DNA of 64,000 nt from Lachnospiraceae bacterium (GTDB lineage: Bacteria > Bacillota > Clostridia > Lachnospirales > Lachnospiraceae), in the NCBI GenBank assembly GCA_024404675.1, contig JAKSPO010000003.1:60037-124036 (forward strand), written 5' to 3'. The notes below the pieces were generated by a model. The model was given only the letters and a program-made list of their open reading frames with translations. It did no database searches and was not told the DNA's origin. A program made the position numbers and the translations under genes. The first letter of the stretch is position 1. Every line of letters starts with the position of its first letter. Shown here piece after piece: positions 33,881 through 44,173 of this stretch.

Positions 33881-36800
33881 ATGCCAAAGAGAGAAGACAT
33901 TAACAAAGTACTGATTATCGGTTCCGGCCCGATTATCATCGGTCAGGCATGTGAGTTCGACTATTCCGGAACACAGGCCTGCAAAGCACTCCGTAAGCTC
34001 GGTTACGAAATCGTCCTGGTGAACAGCAACCCGGCAACGATTATGACTGACCCGGAAACTGCTGATGTAACCTACATCGAGCCGCTTAACGTGGATCGTC
34101 TGGAGAAGATTATTGCAAAGGAAAGACCCGATGCGCTTCTGCCGAACCTCGGCGGACAGTCCGGCCTTAACCTCTGCAGTGAGCTTGCAAATGCAGGCGT
34201 TTTGGACAAATACAACGTAAAGGTTATCGGTGTGCAGGTTGACGCCATTGAGCGTGGTGAGGACCGTATCGAGTTCAAGAATACCATGAATGAGCTCGGC
34301 ATCGAGATGGCAAGAAGTGAGGTTGCCTACTCTGTAGAAGAGGCACTCCAGATTGCTGAGAAGCTTAATTACCCCGTAGTTCTTCGTCCCGCATACACCA
34401 TGGGTGGTGCCGGCGGCGGTCTTGTATACAACAAGGAAGAGCTTAAGACCGTATGTGCAAGAGGTCTTCAGGCAAGCCTTGTAGGTCAGGTGCTTGTTGA
34501 GGAGTCCATCCTTGGCTGGGAAGAGCTTGAGCTCGAGGTTGTACGTGACAGCGAGGGCAACATGATCACCGTATGCTTCATCGAGAATATCGATCCTCTC
34601 GGCATTCATACCGGCGATTCCTTCTGCTCCGCACCGATGCTTACCATCTCTGAGGAGTGTCAGAAGAGACTCCAGGAGCAGGCATATAAGATTGTAGATA
34701 AGGTACAGGTTATCGGCGGTACGAACGTACAGTTCGCTCACGACCCGGTAAGCGATCGTATCATCGTTATCGAGATTAACCCGAGAACGTCCCGTTCTTC
34801 CGCACTTGCAAGTAAGGCAACCGGCTTCCCGATTGCACTTGTTTCCGCAATGCTCGCAACCGGACTTACCCTTAAGGATATTCCCTGCGGCAAATACGGC
34901 ACGCTCGATCAGTACACCCCCGACGGCGATTATGTCGTAATCAAGTTCGCAAGATGGGCTTTTGAAAAGTTCAAGGGTGTAGAGGATAAGCTTGGTACCC
35001 AGATGCGTGCCGTTGGTGAGGTAATGAGCATCGGTAAGACCTACAAGGAAGCTTTCCAGAAGGCAATCAGAAGCCTTGAGACCGGTCGTTACGGCCTTGG
35101 TCACGCAAAGGATTTCGATACCCTTTCTAAAGAAGAGCTTCTCAGAAGACTTGCTACCCCGTCCAGTGAGCGTCATTTCCTTATGTACGAGGCTATTCGT
35201 AAGGGCGCTACCACCCAGGAGATTTTCGATATTACCAAGGTTAAGCACTGGTTCATCGACCAGATGAGAGAGCTTGTTGAGGAAGAGGAGATGCTTCTTA
35301 CCATGAAGGGAAGCGTACCGGCTGACGAGATTCTCATCAAGGCTAAGAAGGACGGCTTCTCCGACAAATACCTTGCTAAGCTCCTTGAAATCAAGGAGGA
35401 CGATATCCGCAACCGTCGTCTTGCTATCGGCCTTACCGAGGCATGGGAAGGCGTTCACGTAAGCGGTACGCAGGACAGCTGCTACTATTACTCCAGCTAC
35501 AACATCGAGAAGGATGAGAGTCCTTCCTCCGATAACCGTAAGATCATGATTCTCGGCGGCGGCCCGAACCGTATCGGTCAGGGTATCGAGTTCGACTACT
35601 GCTGCGTACATGCTGCAAAGGCACTGAAGAAGCTCGGCTTCGAGACGATCATCGTTAACTGTAACCCCGAGACCGTATCGACCGACTATGATACCTCCGA
35701 TAAGCTCTACTTTGAGCCGCTTACCCTTGAGGATGTTCTTTCCATCTACAACAAGGAGAAGCCTCTCGGCGTTATCGCACAGTTCGGCGGTCAGACTCCT
35801 CTGAACCTTGCCGCAGACCTTAAGAAGAACGGCGTTAACATTCTCGGAACCACTCCTGAGGTAATTGCTCTTGCCGAGGACCGTGACCTGTTCCGCGATA
35901 TGATGAAGAAGCTTGACATTCCGATGCCCGAGTCCGGTATGGCAGTTACCGTAGACGAGGCCGTTGAGATTGCGAATAAGATTGGCTACCCGGTAATGGT
36001 TCGTCCTTCCTTCGTACTTGGCGGACGTGGTATGGAAGTTGTTTATGACGATGAGCAGATGAAGCAGTATATGGCTGCAGCAATCGGCGTAACTCCCGAC
36101 AGACCGATTCTTATCGACCGTTTCCTGAACCATGCAACCGAGTGTGAGGCTGATGCGATTGCAGACGGCACACATGCATTTGTTCCTGCTGTTATGGAGC
36201 ACATCGAGCTTGCCGGTATTCACTCCGGTGACTCCGCATGTATCCTTCCTTCCGTACATATTTCCGATGAGAACCTTGCAACCATCAAGGAGTACACCAG
36301 AAAGATTGCCGAGGAGATGCATGTTAAGGGTCTTATGAATATGCAGTACGCAATCGAGAACGGCAAGGTATTCGTTATCGAGGCAAATCCCCGTGCGAGC
36401 CGTACCGTACCGCTTGTTTCCAAGGTTTGTAACATCCGTATGGTACCGATTGCAACCGATATTATCACTTCCGAGCTGACCGGCAGACCTTCACCCGTTC
36501 CGGAGCTTCATGAGATGACCATCCCGAACTACGGTGTTAAGGAAGCTGCTTTCCCGTTCAATATGTTCCCTGAGGTTGACCCGACTCTCGGACCGGAGAT
36601 GCGTTCCACCGGTGAGGTACTCGGACTTTCCCCGTCCTACGGCGAGGCATTCTTCAAGGCACAGGAGGCAATCCAGTCCAAGCTTCCGACCGAGGGTAAT
36701 GTTCTTCTTTCCGTTAAGAACATCGATAAGGCAGAGGTTGTTGCTGTAGCGAAGTCCCTTGCAGGCGACGGCTTCAAGCTTTATGCTACCGGCGGTACCT

Positions 36801-37099
36801 ATGACACGATTACCGAGGCAGGTATTCCCGCAGAGAAGGTTCTCAAGCTCTATGAGGGTCGCCCGAACTGCTACGATATGATTACAAACGGCCAGATTCA
36901 GCTCGTAATCAACTCCCCGATCGGTAAGGATAGCATCAATGACGACAGCTACCTCCGTAAGGCAGCGATCAAGGCAAAGATTCCGTATGTAACCACCATG
37001 GCAGCAGCCAAGGCAACGGCAGACGGTATTCACTATGTGAAGTCTCATCCCGAGCAGGAAGTGAAGTCTCTTCAGGAGATTCATGCAGCAATTCACTAA
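33881..37099 (+). CDS. carB: Carbamoyl-phosphate synthase large subunit
   Basis: This 1072-residue enzyme makes carbamoyl phosphate for pyrimidines and arginine from bicarbonate, ammonia and two ATP. It has two homologous ATP-grasp halves (about 1-400 and 550-935; VVLRPAYTMGGAGGGLVYN and VMVRPSFVLGGRGMEVVYD), a central oligomerisation region and a C-terminal MGS-like allosteric domain (FKLYATGGTYDTI, about 955-1072). Length is normal. The small subunit gene carA is not adjacent. GAGGAGGG lies nine bases before the ATG. The upstream leader, attenuator and possible second promoter imply transcriptional control. Confidence 0.97.
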   Translation: MPKREDINKVLIIGSGPIIIGQACEFDYSGTQACKALRKLGYEIVLVNSNPATIMTDPETADVTYIEPLNVDRLEKIIAKERPDALLPNLGGQSGLNLCSELANAGVLDKYNVKVIGVQVDAIERGEDRIEFKNTMNELGIEMARSEVAYSVEEALQIAEKLNYPVVLRPAYTMGGAGGGLVYNKEELKTVCARGLQASLVGQVLVEESILGWEELELEVVRDSEGNMITVCFIENIDPLGIHTGDSFCSAPMLTISEECQKRLQEQAYKIVDKVQVIGGTNVQFAHDPVSDRIIVIEINPRTSRSSALASKATGFPIALVSAMLATGLTLKDIPCGKYGTLDQYTPDGDYVVIKFARWAFEKFKGVEDKLGTQMRAVGEVMSIGKTYKEAFQKAIRSLETGRYGLGHAKDFDTLSKEELLRRLATPSSERHFLMYEAIRKGATTQEIFDITKVKHWFIDQMRELVEEEEMLLTMKGSVPADEILIKAKKDGFSDKYLAKLLEIKEDDIRNRRLAIGLTEAWEGVHVSGTQDSCYYYSSYNIEKDESPSSDNRKIMILGGGPNRIGQGIEFDYCCVHAAKALKKLGFETIIVNCNPETVSTDYDTSDKLYFEPLTLEDVLSIYNKEKPLGVIAQFGGQTPLNLAADLKKNGVNILGTTPEVIALAEDRDLFRDMMKKLDIPMPESGMAVTVDEAVEIANKIGYPVMVRPSFVLGGRGMEVVYDDEQMKQYMAAAIGVTPDRPILIDRFLNHATECEADAIADGTHAFVPAVMEHIELAGIHSGDSACILPSVHISDENLATIKEYTRKIAEEMHVKGLMNMQYAIENGKVFVIEANPRASRTVPLVSKVCNIRMVPIATDIITSELTGRPSPVPELHEMTIPNYGVKEAAFPFNMFPEVDPTLGPEMRSTGEVLGLSPSYGEAFFKAQEAIQSKLPTEGNVLLSVKNIDKAEVVAVAKSLAGDGFKLYATGGTYDTITEAGIPAEKVLKLYEGRPNCYDMITNGQIQLVINSPIGKDSINDDSYLRKAAIKAKIPYVTTMAAAKATADGIHYVKSHPEQEVKSLQEIHAAIH

Positions 37100-37117
37100 T
37101 ATTGCAAGGCTTGCTTC

Positions 37118-37156
37118 AGACAGCCGGTTCCGAAAGGAATCGGCTGTCTTTGTGTG
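37118..37156 (+). terminator. Intrinsic terminator of carB
   Basis: A 14-bp interrupted stem, AGACAGCCG-G-TTCC with GGAA-T-CGGCTGTCT and a GAAA tetraloop, is followed by TTGTGTGTC. Confidence 0.8.
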
Positions 37157-37186
37157 TCTTGCATCGATTTCCGATTCGTTTGCAGG

Positions 37187-37215
37187 TTGACGATTCCACA
37201 CATTTTCGGTATGAT
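37187..37215 (+). promoter_or_regulatory. Promoter of the CE2-like esterase/deo operon
   Basis: TTGACG and TATGAT are separated by 17 bases, 32 bases upstream of the start codon at 37248. Confidence 0.75.
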
Positions 37216-37247
37216 GAAGAGAGTAAAATACCCGACAGGAGCGTGCG

Positions 37248-38495
37248 ATGAGAAGAAATGTGATATCCCTGATGCTGTTAGTCTGTCTTGTTGCGTGCCT
37301 TACTGTGGGATGCGCGCAAGAAAACGGAACGAGCGGACCGGCACCGCTTACGCCGATTCCGATTCCGACTAACGGAGGACAGAACCCTATGAATGATGCA
37401 AAAAACCCTACGCCCACGCCTTTTATGCCGATCAGAGAGCGTGTGACGTATCCGATGACAAGAGATAATGTTAAGGTACTCGGACGTACCTGTATGATCG
37501 ACGAAGTGCGCTGGTGCGGCTTCTCGGGAAGCGGCGTGGAGTTTTTCTTCGCCGGAACGGAATGCTCCGTTAACCTGCGGGGCGACGATATGACGGAAAG
37601 CACCGGGCATAATGCCCGCGTCGCAATCTATGTGGACGGTGTGCGGCAGCAGGACATTATGATCAATGAAAATGATGTGACAGACCGCACCGTGGAGATC
37701 ATTAAGAGTGATATCGATACGATTGCGACAATCAGGATCGTAAAGCTTTCGGAGGTATCGGATTCTACTTTCGGTATCGTTTCCGTTGATGCTGTCGGTA
37801 TGATTTCTCCGCTCGTTGCAACAGAGAAGAAGATTGAATTTATCGGGGACTCCATCACCTGCGGCTATGGGGTGGACGGCGTACTCGGTGAGGATGTATA
37901 TCAGACCTCGAACGAAGACTGTACGAAGGCGTATGCTTATAAGACCGCCGAGCTTCTCGGAATGGATTACAGCCTTGTCAGCATGAGCGGCTACGGTATC
38001 GTTTCCGGATATACCGGTGACGGTGTGAAGAATCCCGGGCAGACGCTTCCGCAGTACTATAAGACGCTCGGCAACTGCTACGGGCATTTTGCGGGAACCG
38101 TTGCACCGTCTTCGGTGGCGTGGGATTTCAGTGAATTTGTTCCGGATTATGTTGTAATCAATCTTGGTACGAACGATTTCAGCTATTGCGGTGCGGACGA
38201 AGAGCGAAGAAGAGAATATATCGAGGGCTACAAGGAGTTTCTGAAGGTCGTAAGAGAATGTAACCCCTACGCGAAAATCGTCTGCGTACTTGGTATTATG
38301 GGAACCGACCTCTGCGGCAGTATGGAAACGGCGGTAGCAGAATACTCCACGGAGAACGGAGACAATTATATTACCACGATGCGTTTTGCCGAGCAGAATC
38401 AGGCGCTTGACGGCATTGCGGTTGACTGGCATCCGAGCGATAAGACACATACGAAGGCCGCGAAGAAGCTGGCATTATTCCTGAAGGAGCAGTAG
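37248..38495 (+). CDS. CE2-like acetyl esterase lipoprotein (SGNH fold)
   Basis: This 415-residue secreted lipoprotein (signal ending LTVGC) has a Pro-rich linker, an N-terminal jelly-roll (about 65-185) and a C-terminal SGNH hydrolase: block I IEFIGDSITCGYG, block III INLGTNDF and block V DWHPSD. This two-domain plan is that of carbohydrate esterase family 2, which removes acetyl groups from xylan or other glycans. AGGAGCGTGCG precedes the ATG. It heads a unit with deoC and deoD, an odd partnership. Confidence 0.88.
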   Translation: MRRNVISLMLLVCLVACLTVGCAQENGTSGPAPLTPIPIPTNGGQNPMNDAKNPTPTPFMPIRERVTYPMTRDNVKVLGRTCMIDEVRWCGFSGSGVEFFFAGTECSVNLRGDDMTESTGHNARVAIYVDGVRQQDIMINENDVTDRTVEIIKSDIDTIATIRIVKLSEVSDSTFGIVSVDAVGMISPLVATEKKIEFIGDSITCGYGVDGVLGEDVYQTSNEDCTKAYAYKTAELLGMDYSLVSMSGYGIVSGYTGDGVKNPGQTLPQYYKTLGNCYGHFAGTVAPSSVAWDFSEFVPDYVVINLGTNDFSYCGADEERRREYIEGYKEFLKVVRECNPYAKIVCVLGIMGTDLCGSMETAVAEYSTENGDNYITTMRFAEQNQALDGIAVDWHPSDKTHTKAAKKLALFLKEQ

Positions 38496-38549
38496 GATTT
38501 CAGGGGATTGCCGCAGGTTTTAAAAGGAACCGCGGACAAGGAGGATATT

Positions 38550-39212
38550 ATGGATTTGAAGAAGCTTTTGAGCACGGTGGATCATACACTGCTTAAACAG
38601 ACAGCGACCTGGGAGGAGATTCGCAGCATCGTAGATGACGGAATCCGATATCAGACTGCTTCGGTCTGCATTCCGCCGTCCTTTGTAAAAAGGGCAGCAG
38701 AGTATGCAAAGGGACAGGTCAATATCTGCACCGTCATCGGCTTTCCGAACGGGTATTCCACTACGGAAACCAAATGCTTTGAGACGGTCAATGCCATCGA
38801 AAACGGTGCTACCGAGATCGATATGGTAATCAATCTCGGTTTGGTAAAGGAGAGAAATTACCGCGCACTGAGCGATGAAATCGATGCGCTTTCGAAGCTT
38901 TGCCACGAGCGCGGAGCAATCCTTAAGGTCATCATCGAGACCTGCCTTCTTTCGGAGGAGGAAAAGATTGCGATGTGCCATATTGTATCCGCAAGTGAGG
39001 CGGATTATATCAAGACGTCAACCGGCTTTTCCACGGCAGGCGCAACCTTTGCGGATGTAGAGCTGATGCGCCGCTTCTGCAGTCCCGATCAGAAGATTAA
39101 GGCTGCGGGCGGAATCTCTTCATTGGAGGATGCAGAGCATTTTCTTTCGTTGGGGGCATCCCGCCTTGGCACAAGTCGTGTCGTAAAGCTTGTAAAAGAA
39201 TCAGAACAATAA
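38550..39212 (+). CDS. deoC: Deoxyribose-phosphate aldolase
   Basis: This 220-residue class I aldolase splits 2-deoxyribose-5-phosphate into glyceraldehyde-3-phosphate and acetaldehyde in the cytoplasm. Markers are [15 protein letters not shown], the Schiff-base lysine in [10 protein letters not shown] and IKAAGGIS near the C-terminus. AAGGAGGATATT directly precedes the ATG at 38550, so the longer in-frame start at 38508 is rejected. With deoD, 15 bases downstream, it forms a deoxynucleoside salvage pair. Confidence 0.95.
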   Translation: MDLKKLLSTVDHTLLKQTATWEEIRSIVDDGIRYQTASVCIPPSFVKRAAEYAKGQVNICTVIGFPNGYSTTETKCFETVNAIENGATEIDMVINLGLVKERNYRALSDEIDALSKLCHERGAILKVIIETCLLSEEEKIAMCHIVSASEADYIKTSTGFSTAGATFADVELMRRFCSPDQKIKAAGGISSLEDAEHFLSLGASRLGTSRVVKLVKESEQ

Positions 39213-39227
39213 AGGGGGAACGAAACT

Positions 39228-39971
39228 ATGGCTAATTATCCGACACCACACATTAATGCAACACCTGAGGATTTTGCGAAGACCGTGCTGATGCCCGGGG
39301 ATCCGCTCCGTGCAAAATTCATCGCAGAAACCTTTCTGACTGACGCGAAGCTTGTCAACAATGTACGCGGCGTGCAGGGCTACACCGGCACCTGGAAGGG
39401 CAAGAGAGTAAGCGTTATGGCGAGCGGCATGGGCATGCCTTCCATCGGCATCTACAGCCACGAGCTTTACAATTTCTTCGGCGTGGAGAATATCATCCGC
39501 GTCGGTTCGGCAGGCGCATACAATAAGGACGTGCATGTGCGGGATATCGTTATCGCGCAGGGTGCAAGCTATGATTCGAACTATGTGGAGCAGTTCCATC
39601 TGCCGGGAACATTTTCCGCAATCTCAGATTATACGCTTCTTCGCACCGCAGTTGCACAGGCTGAGGAGAAGAAGCTTCGTTACCACGTCGGAAACATTCA
39701 TTCAAGCGATATCTTCTACGGCGATCTGGAGAATGTGCCGGATATGGTGAAGCCGATTCAGGCATGGAGCAAGATGGGCGTTCTGGCCGTTGAGATGGAG
39801 GCTGCGGCGCTTTATATGAATGCGGCCCGCGCCGGGAAGAGAGCACTTGCCATCTGCACCATTTCCGACAGTCTGGTGACCGGAGAGGCAACGACGGCAG
39901 AGGAGCGGCAGAGCTCCTTTACGGAGATGATCACACTCGCACTTGACACGGCCGCTGCCATGGAAGCGTGA
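39228..39971 (+). CDS. deoD: Purine nucleoside phosphorylase, DeoD type
   Basis: This 247-residue enzyme phosphorolyses purine (deoxy)nucleosides to base and (deoxy)ribose-1-phosphate. GDPLRAKFIAETFL (phosphate site), GMGMPSIGIYSHEL and AVEMEAAALY (nucleoside site), and the catalytic Asp region CTISDSL are all present. GGGGGAACGAAACT leads to the ATG. It closes the unit, which ends at the strong terminator at 40025. Confidence 0.95.
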   Translation: MANYPTPHINATPEDFAKTVLMPGDPLRAKFIAETFLTDAKLVNNVRGVQGYTGTWKGKRVSVMASGMGMPSIGIYSHELYNFFGVENIIRVGSAGAYNKDVHVRDIVIAQGASYDSNYVEQFHLPGTFSAISDYTLLRTAVAQAEEKKLRYHVGNIHSSDIFYGDLENVPDMVKPIQAWSKMGVLAVEMEAAALYMNAARAGKRALAICTISDSLVTGEATTAEERQSSFTEMITLALDTAAAMEA

Positions 39972-40024
39972 GGAAAAGCGGCTATATGTAAGGGCGCATT
40001 TTTAGTAAACAGATGTAACGAATG

Positions 40025-40054
40025 AACGGAACGCGGGAAGCGTTCCGTTTTTTT
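40025..40054 (+). terminator. Intrinsic terminator of the deo unit
   Basis: The perfect 10-bp stem AACGGAACGC / GCGTTCCGTT with a GGGAA loop ends in a seven-T tract. Confidence 0.92.
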
Positions 40055-40151
40055 GTATGGCGAACATTGCCCTATGCCTTATTACGAAGGCGGCAGGGCG
40101 CGCCGTATGCAAAAAAGCTTACCATTTAGCGGCATTTTCCGAACTCAAAGA

Positions 40152-40180
40152 TTGACTTTTGACGGATATAAGAATATACT
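40152..40180 (+). promoter_or_regulatory. trpS promoter flanked by CATTTTCCG motifs
   Basis: TTGACT and TATACT are separated by 17 bases. Copies of CATTTTCCG lie just upstream (40133-40141) and in the untranslated region (40210-40218). The leader is only about 80 bases, too short for a T-box. Confidence 0.72.
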
Positions 40181-40265
40181 TATATGGTTATAAGATGCGG
40201 ATTCGTTGGCATTTTCCGTTTTATAAACGGAACGGCGATCGGCACAGTGATTTCGGAGGTTTGCT

Positions 40266-41342
40266 ATGGAGAAGATTATTTTGACCGGAGACCGTCCTAC
40301 GGGAAGATTGCATATCGGACATTACGTAGGTTCTCTGAAGCGCAGAGTAGAGCTTCAGAATTCCGGAGAATTTGATAAGATATATATTATGATTGCGGAT
40401 GCACAGGCACTTACCGACAACTTCGACAATCCGGAGAAGGTGCGCCAGAACATCATGCAGGTTGCGCTTGATTACCTTGCGGTAGGTCTTGACCCCGAGA
40501 AGGTTACGATCTTCATTCAGTCGCAGGTTCCCGAGCTTACCGAGCTTTCGTTCTATTACATGAACCTTGTTACGGTATCCCGTCTGCAGCGCAACCCTAC
40601 GGTTAAGAACGAAATCGTAATGCGTAATTTCGAGACAAGCATTCCGGTAGGCTTTTTCACCTATCCGATCAGCCAGGCATCCGATATTACCGCGTTCAAG
40701 GCAACTACGGTGCCTGTCGGCGAGGATCAGCTTCCGATGATTGAGCAGGCAAGAGAAATCGTCAGAAAGTTCAACCAGACCTATCAGAAGGACGTTCTGG
40801 TTGAGCCGGAGGCAGTTATTCCGTCGAACGAGATCTGTAAGCGTCTGCCCGGTACCGACGGTAGTGCGAAGATGAGCAAATCGCTTGGTAACTGCATCTA
40901 TCTTGCGGACACCGCGGAAGAGCTTCGTACCAAGGTTATGAGCATGTATACCGACCCGAACCACATCAAGGTTACCGATCCGGGTTCTCTTGAGGGCAAC
41001 GCTGTATTTACCTACCTCGATGCGTTCTGCAGACCGGAGCATTTCGCGCAGTTCTGGCCGGAGTACGAGTCCTTGGATGCATTGAAGGAGCATTATCAGA
41101 GAGGCGGTCTCGGCGATGTTAAGGTGAAGAAATTCCTGTATGCCATCATGGATTCCGAGCTTGCGCCGATTCGTGAGAGAAGACTTGCGTGGGAGAAGCG
41201 TATTCCCGAGATCATTGAGATTCTTCGTAAGGGCTCTGCTGAGGCAGAGCGCGTAGCTGCGCAGACGCTTAGCGAAGTAAAGCAGGCGATGAAGATCGAT
41301 TATTTTAACGATGAGGAGTGGCTTCGCGAGCAGATGCAGTAA
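40266..41342 (+). CDS. trpS: Tryptophanyl-tRNA synthetase
   Basis: This 358-residue class I synthetase charges tRNA-Trp. The HIGH motif is in [14 protein letters not shown] (16-29) and the KMSKS motif in [10 protein letters not shown]; length is a little above the 330-residue norm. TTCGGAGGTTTG precedes the ATG. It has its own promoter and may be the first gene of a long unit reaching the terminator at 47608. Confidence 0.95.
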   Translation: MEKIILTGDRPTGRLHIGHYVGSLKRRVELQNSGEFDKIYIMIADAQALTDNFDNPEKVRQNIMQVALDYLAVGLDPEKVTIFIQSQVPELTELSFYYMNLVTVSRLQRNPTVKNEIVMRNFETSIPVGFFTYPISQASDITAFKATTVPVGEDQLPMIEQAREIVRKFNQTYQKDVLVEPEAVIPSNEICKRLPGTDGSAKMSKSLGNCIYLADTAEELRTKVMSMYTDPNHIKVTDPGSLEGNAVFTYLDAFCRPEHFAQFWPEYESLDALKEHYQRGGLGDVKVKKFLYAIMDSELAPIRERRLAWEKRIPEIIEILRKGSAEAERVAAQTLSEVKQAMKIDYFNDEEWLREQMQ

Positions 41343-41394
41343 TCTGCCGTAAGCCTTGGTTATATTCGGAGAAGATTCCTAAGGAGGGGGACTT

Positions 41395-42660
41395 ATGGAA
41401 GACAAGCGAGAGCCGTATTTTATTGACAACGAGACGCGTGTAAACCGGATTCTGATCAGGGTTGTCGGATGTTTCTGTCTGTGCTGCCCGTTAATCATCC
41501 TTGCACGGATTTTCTTCGATTATTCCGCACTTGGCTACGCAGATGTGATCGTACTCGGCGCAGGCGCGTTGGCTGTATGGATCGTGTGTCGGCTCTTACT
41601 GAAGCATGATCCGCAGAACGAGGTAATCAAATACATCCTTTTGATTGCCATCCATCTGGGAATCTGTTATTCCGGAACGAAGATAGAAATTAATATGTAT
41701 ATGGCGTATGCGATTGTTCCCGCGCTTTCCTGCCTGTATTTCAGCAAATGGGTGATGGTGCGTATCGGTGAGATCGGATACTGCATGATGCTAATGTCTC
41801 TCGGACTTCGCTCCGCAGTAGAGGCAGCCTATGACAGCAAGAACCAGTACACCTCCTTTGAATGGTTTGGTGTATACGGTTTTCGTATGACAATCGAATA
41901 TCTTGTGATGTTTATCATCCTTCTGATTCTGGTTGCCAAGATTGAGGACACCATCCTGTCCACGCAGACGAAGACCAAGCAGATGAAGAAGATGCAGAAC
42001 CAGCTGATTACCGGCTTTGCAAACTTCCTGGAGTCTAAGGATGAGAACACCGGCTTCCATATCCGTCGAACCGCCGATTATACACGAATGATCGCTGAGG
42101 AGCTGGTTCGTACGGGGCAGCACCGTAACGAGCTGACGCATAAGGCTATCGATGATCTGATTATTGCGGCACCGTTACATGATGCCGGTAAGGTTTACAT
42201 TCCGGATTCCATCCTGCAGAAGTCCGCTTCACTTTCCGCAGAGGAATATGCCATCATCAAGTCCCATACCGTAGAGGGCGGCCGCCTGGTAGAAAGTAAC
42301 CTTTCGAACCTGACCGACCGTGAGCTGTATACCTGCATTAAGGACGTAGCGCTTTGCCATCATGAGTGGTGGGACGGAAGCGGTTATCCGCACGGCTATC
42401 GCGGAGAGATGATTCCGCTTTCCGCACGAATCGTTGCCGCCGCAGATACGCTAGATGCGTTACTCAGTCAGCGAAGCTACAAGCCGAGTATGGATATCGG
42501 ACAGGTTATGGACGTGTTCCGAAAGGAAAAGGGGACACATTTCGAGCCTTGCATCGCGCAGGCGGTTCTGAGCCTGCAGGGTGAGATTAAGAGATATATT
42601 GAGCGAGAAGATTCAAAGCTTAAGAATATGAATAGTGGTGAAACGGAAGAGTTCACCTGA
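41395..42660 (+). CDS. Membrane HD-GYP-type phosphohydrolase
   Basis: This 421-residue protein has about six membrane segments (residues 18-182) and a cytoplasmic HD domain. HDAGK (262-266), the upstream HIRR and the HHEWWDGSGYPHGYRG element (His322/323) match HD-GYP proteins, which degrade cyclic di-GMP; the GYP triplet is present as GSGYP. The N-terminal sensor is not recognised. AAGGAGGGGG lies ahead of the ATG, and the next gene follows after 11 bases. It may counterbalance the GGDEF proteins at 30508 and 54494. Confidence 0.9.
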   Translation: MEDKREPYFIDNETRVNRILIRVVGCFCLCCPLIILARIFFDYSALGYADVIVLGAGALAVWIVCRLLLKHDPQNEVIKYILLIAIHLGICYSGTKIEINMYMAYAIVPALSCLYFSKWVMVRIGEIGYCMMLMSLGLRSAVEAAYDSKNQYTSFEWFGVYGFRMTIEYLVMFIILLILVAKIEDTILSTQTKTKQMKKMQNQLITGFANFLESKDENTGFHIRRTADYTRMIAEELVRTGQHRNELTHKAIDDLIIAAPLHDAGKVYIPDSILQKSASLSAEEYAIIKSHTVEGGRLVESNLSNLTDRELYTCIKDVALCHHEWWDGSGYPHGYRGEMIPLSARIVAAADTLDALLSQRSYKPSMDIGQVMDVFRKEKGTHFEPCIAQAVLSLQGEIKRYIEREDSKLKNMNSGETEEFT

Positions 42661-42671
42661 CGGAGGTTAAG

Positions 42672-44156
42672 ATGAATTATATCGGGTTTGACAATGCGAA
42701 GTATCTGGAGATGCAGTCCGCACACATTAAGGAGCGAATTGCACAGTTCGGCGGAAAGCTGTACCTCGAGTTCGGCGGAAAGCTTTTCGATGATTTCCAT
42801 GCATCAAGAGTTCTTCCGGGATTTCAGCCGGACAGTAAGATCAATATGCTTACCCAGCTGAAGGATGATGCGGAGATTGTGATTGCCATCAATGTAAATG
42901 ACATCATCAAGCAGAAGGTCCGCGGCGATCTGAGTATCACCTATGATCTGGATGTGCTTCGTCTCATTGATGCTTTCCGTGGCTACGGCCTTTATGTCGG
43001 AAGTGTTGTTCTGACACAGTTTGTTGAGCATGAGATGGTACTGACCTATCAGGCAAAGCTTGAGGCACTCGGTCTTAAGGTATATCGTGCTTACAAGATT
43101 GAGGGCTATCCGTCCAATGTATCTAAGATTGTAAGCGACGAAGGCTACGGCCGTAATGATTACATTGAAACAACCCGTTCCCTTATCGTGGTTACCGCAC
43201 CGGGTCCCGGCAGCGGTAAGATGGCAACCTGCCTGTCTCAGCTTTATCATGAGCACAAGAGAGGTATCCGCGCCGGTTATGCGAAGTTCGAGACCTTCCC
43301 GATCTGGAACATTCCGCTGAAGCATCCGGTGAACCTTGCTTATGAGGCAGCAACTGCCGATCTGAATGACGTTAACATGATCGATCCCTTCCATCTGGAG
43401 GCTTACGGCGTTACTACGGTTAACTACAACCGTGACGTTGAGATTTTCCCTGTATTGAATGCCATGTTTGAGAGAATCTTCGGCGGCTCTCCGTACAAGT
43501 CCCCGACGGATATGGGCGTTAATATGGCAGGTAACTGCATCATTGACGATGAGGCAACCAAGGCTGCATCCCGTCAGGAGATTATCCGCCGTTATTATAC
43601 AACCCTCTGTGAGTGCAGAAAGAACCGTGCCAAGGAGGATGCGGTTTACAAGATTGAGCTTCTGATGGAGCAGGCTGGTCTTAGTAAGGAGGACCGTTCC
43701 GTTGTTCCCGCAGCGCTTGCAAGAGCGGAGGAGACCGGAGCACCTGCGGTTGCAATTGAGCTGAATGACGGTACGATCATTACCGGTAAGACGAGCGCAC
43801 TTCTCGGTGCAAGCTCCGCAGCACTTCTGAACGCGTTAAAGCATATGGCAGGCATTGCGGATGAGGTTCGCCTGTTGCCGCCGTCCATCTTAGAGCCGAT
43901 TCAGGATCTGAAGGTCAACCACCTTGGTAATCATAACCCGAGACTGCATACCGATGAGACACTGCTTGCACTTTCTATCGTAGCAAGCACCGATCCGGTT
44001 GCAGAGGAGGCAATGAAGCAGCTTGAGAACCTGAAGAACTGCGAGGTTCACAGCAGTGTTATCCTTTCCGGTGTTGATGAGGGTGTATTCAGAAAGCTTG
44101 GTACACATCTTACCTGCGAACCGATTTACGAAACCAAGAAGTTATACCATAAATAG
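42672..44156 (+). CDS. DUF1846 family protein
   Basis: This 494-residue protein matches the DUF1846 family of Firmicutes across its length: GFDNAKYLEMQSAHIKERI at the N-terminus, LEFGGKLFDDFHASRVLPGF, and TAPGPGSGKMATCLSQLYHE, which looks like a nucleotide-binding loop. No function is established. GGAGGTTAAG precedes the ATG. It sits 17 bases before asnA. Confidence 0.9.
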   Translation: MNYIGFDNAKYLEMQSAHIKERIAQFGGKLYLEFGGKLFDDFHASRVLPGFQPDSKINMLTQLKDDAEIVIAINVNDIIKQKVRGDLSITYDLDVLRLIDAFRGYGLYVGSVVLTQFVEHEMVLTYQAKLEALGLKVYRAYKIEGYPSNVSKIVSDEGYGRNDYIETTRSLIVVTAPGPGSGKMATCLSQLYHEHKRGIRAGYAKFETFPIWNIPLKHPVNLAYEAATADLNDVNMIDPFHLEAYGVTTVNYNRDVEIFPVLNAMFERIFGGSPYKSPTDMGVNMAGNCIIDDEATKAASRQEIIRRYYTTLCECRKNRAKEDAVYKIELLMEQAGLSKEDRSVVPAALARAEETGAPAVAIELNDGTIITGKTSALLGASSAALLNALKHMAGIADEVRLLPPSILEPIQDLKVNHLGNHNPRLHTDETLLALSIVASTDPVAEEAMKQLENLKNCEVHSSVILSGVDEGVFRKLGTHLTCEPIYETKKLYHK

Positions 44157-44173
44157 AAACAGGAGGCCAGACT

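Noticed and set aside
33770..36322. 850-codon open frame on the minus strand opposite carB
   Set aside because: It mirrors carB's codon pattern, has no ribosome site or recognisable domain, and carB is certain.
37278..38450. 390-codon minus-strand frame opposite the CE2-like esterase gene
   Set aside because: It lacks a ribosome site and family similarity; the plus-strand gene has a signal peptide and SGNH blocks.
40187..40265. T-box leader for trpS
   Set aside because: The untranslated region is about 80 bases, too short, and no T-box sequence or terminator is visible.
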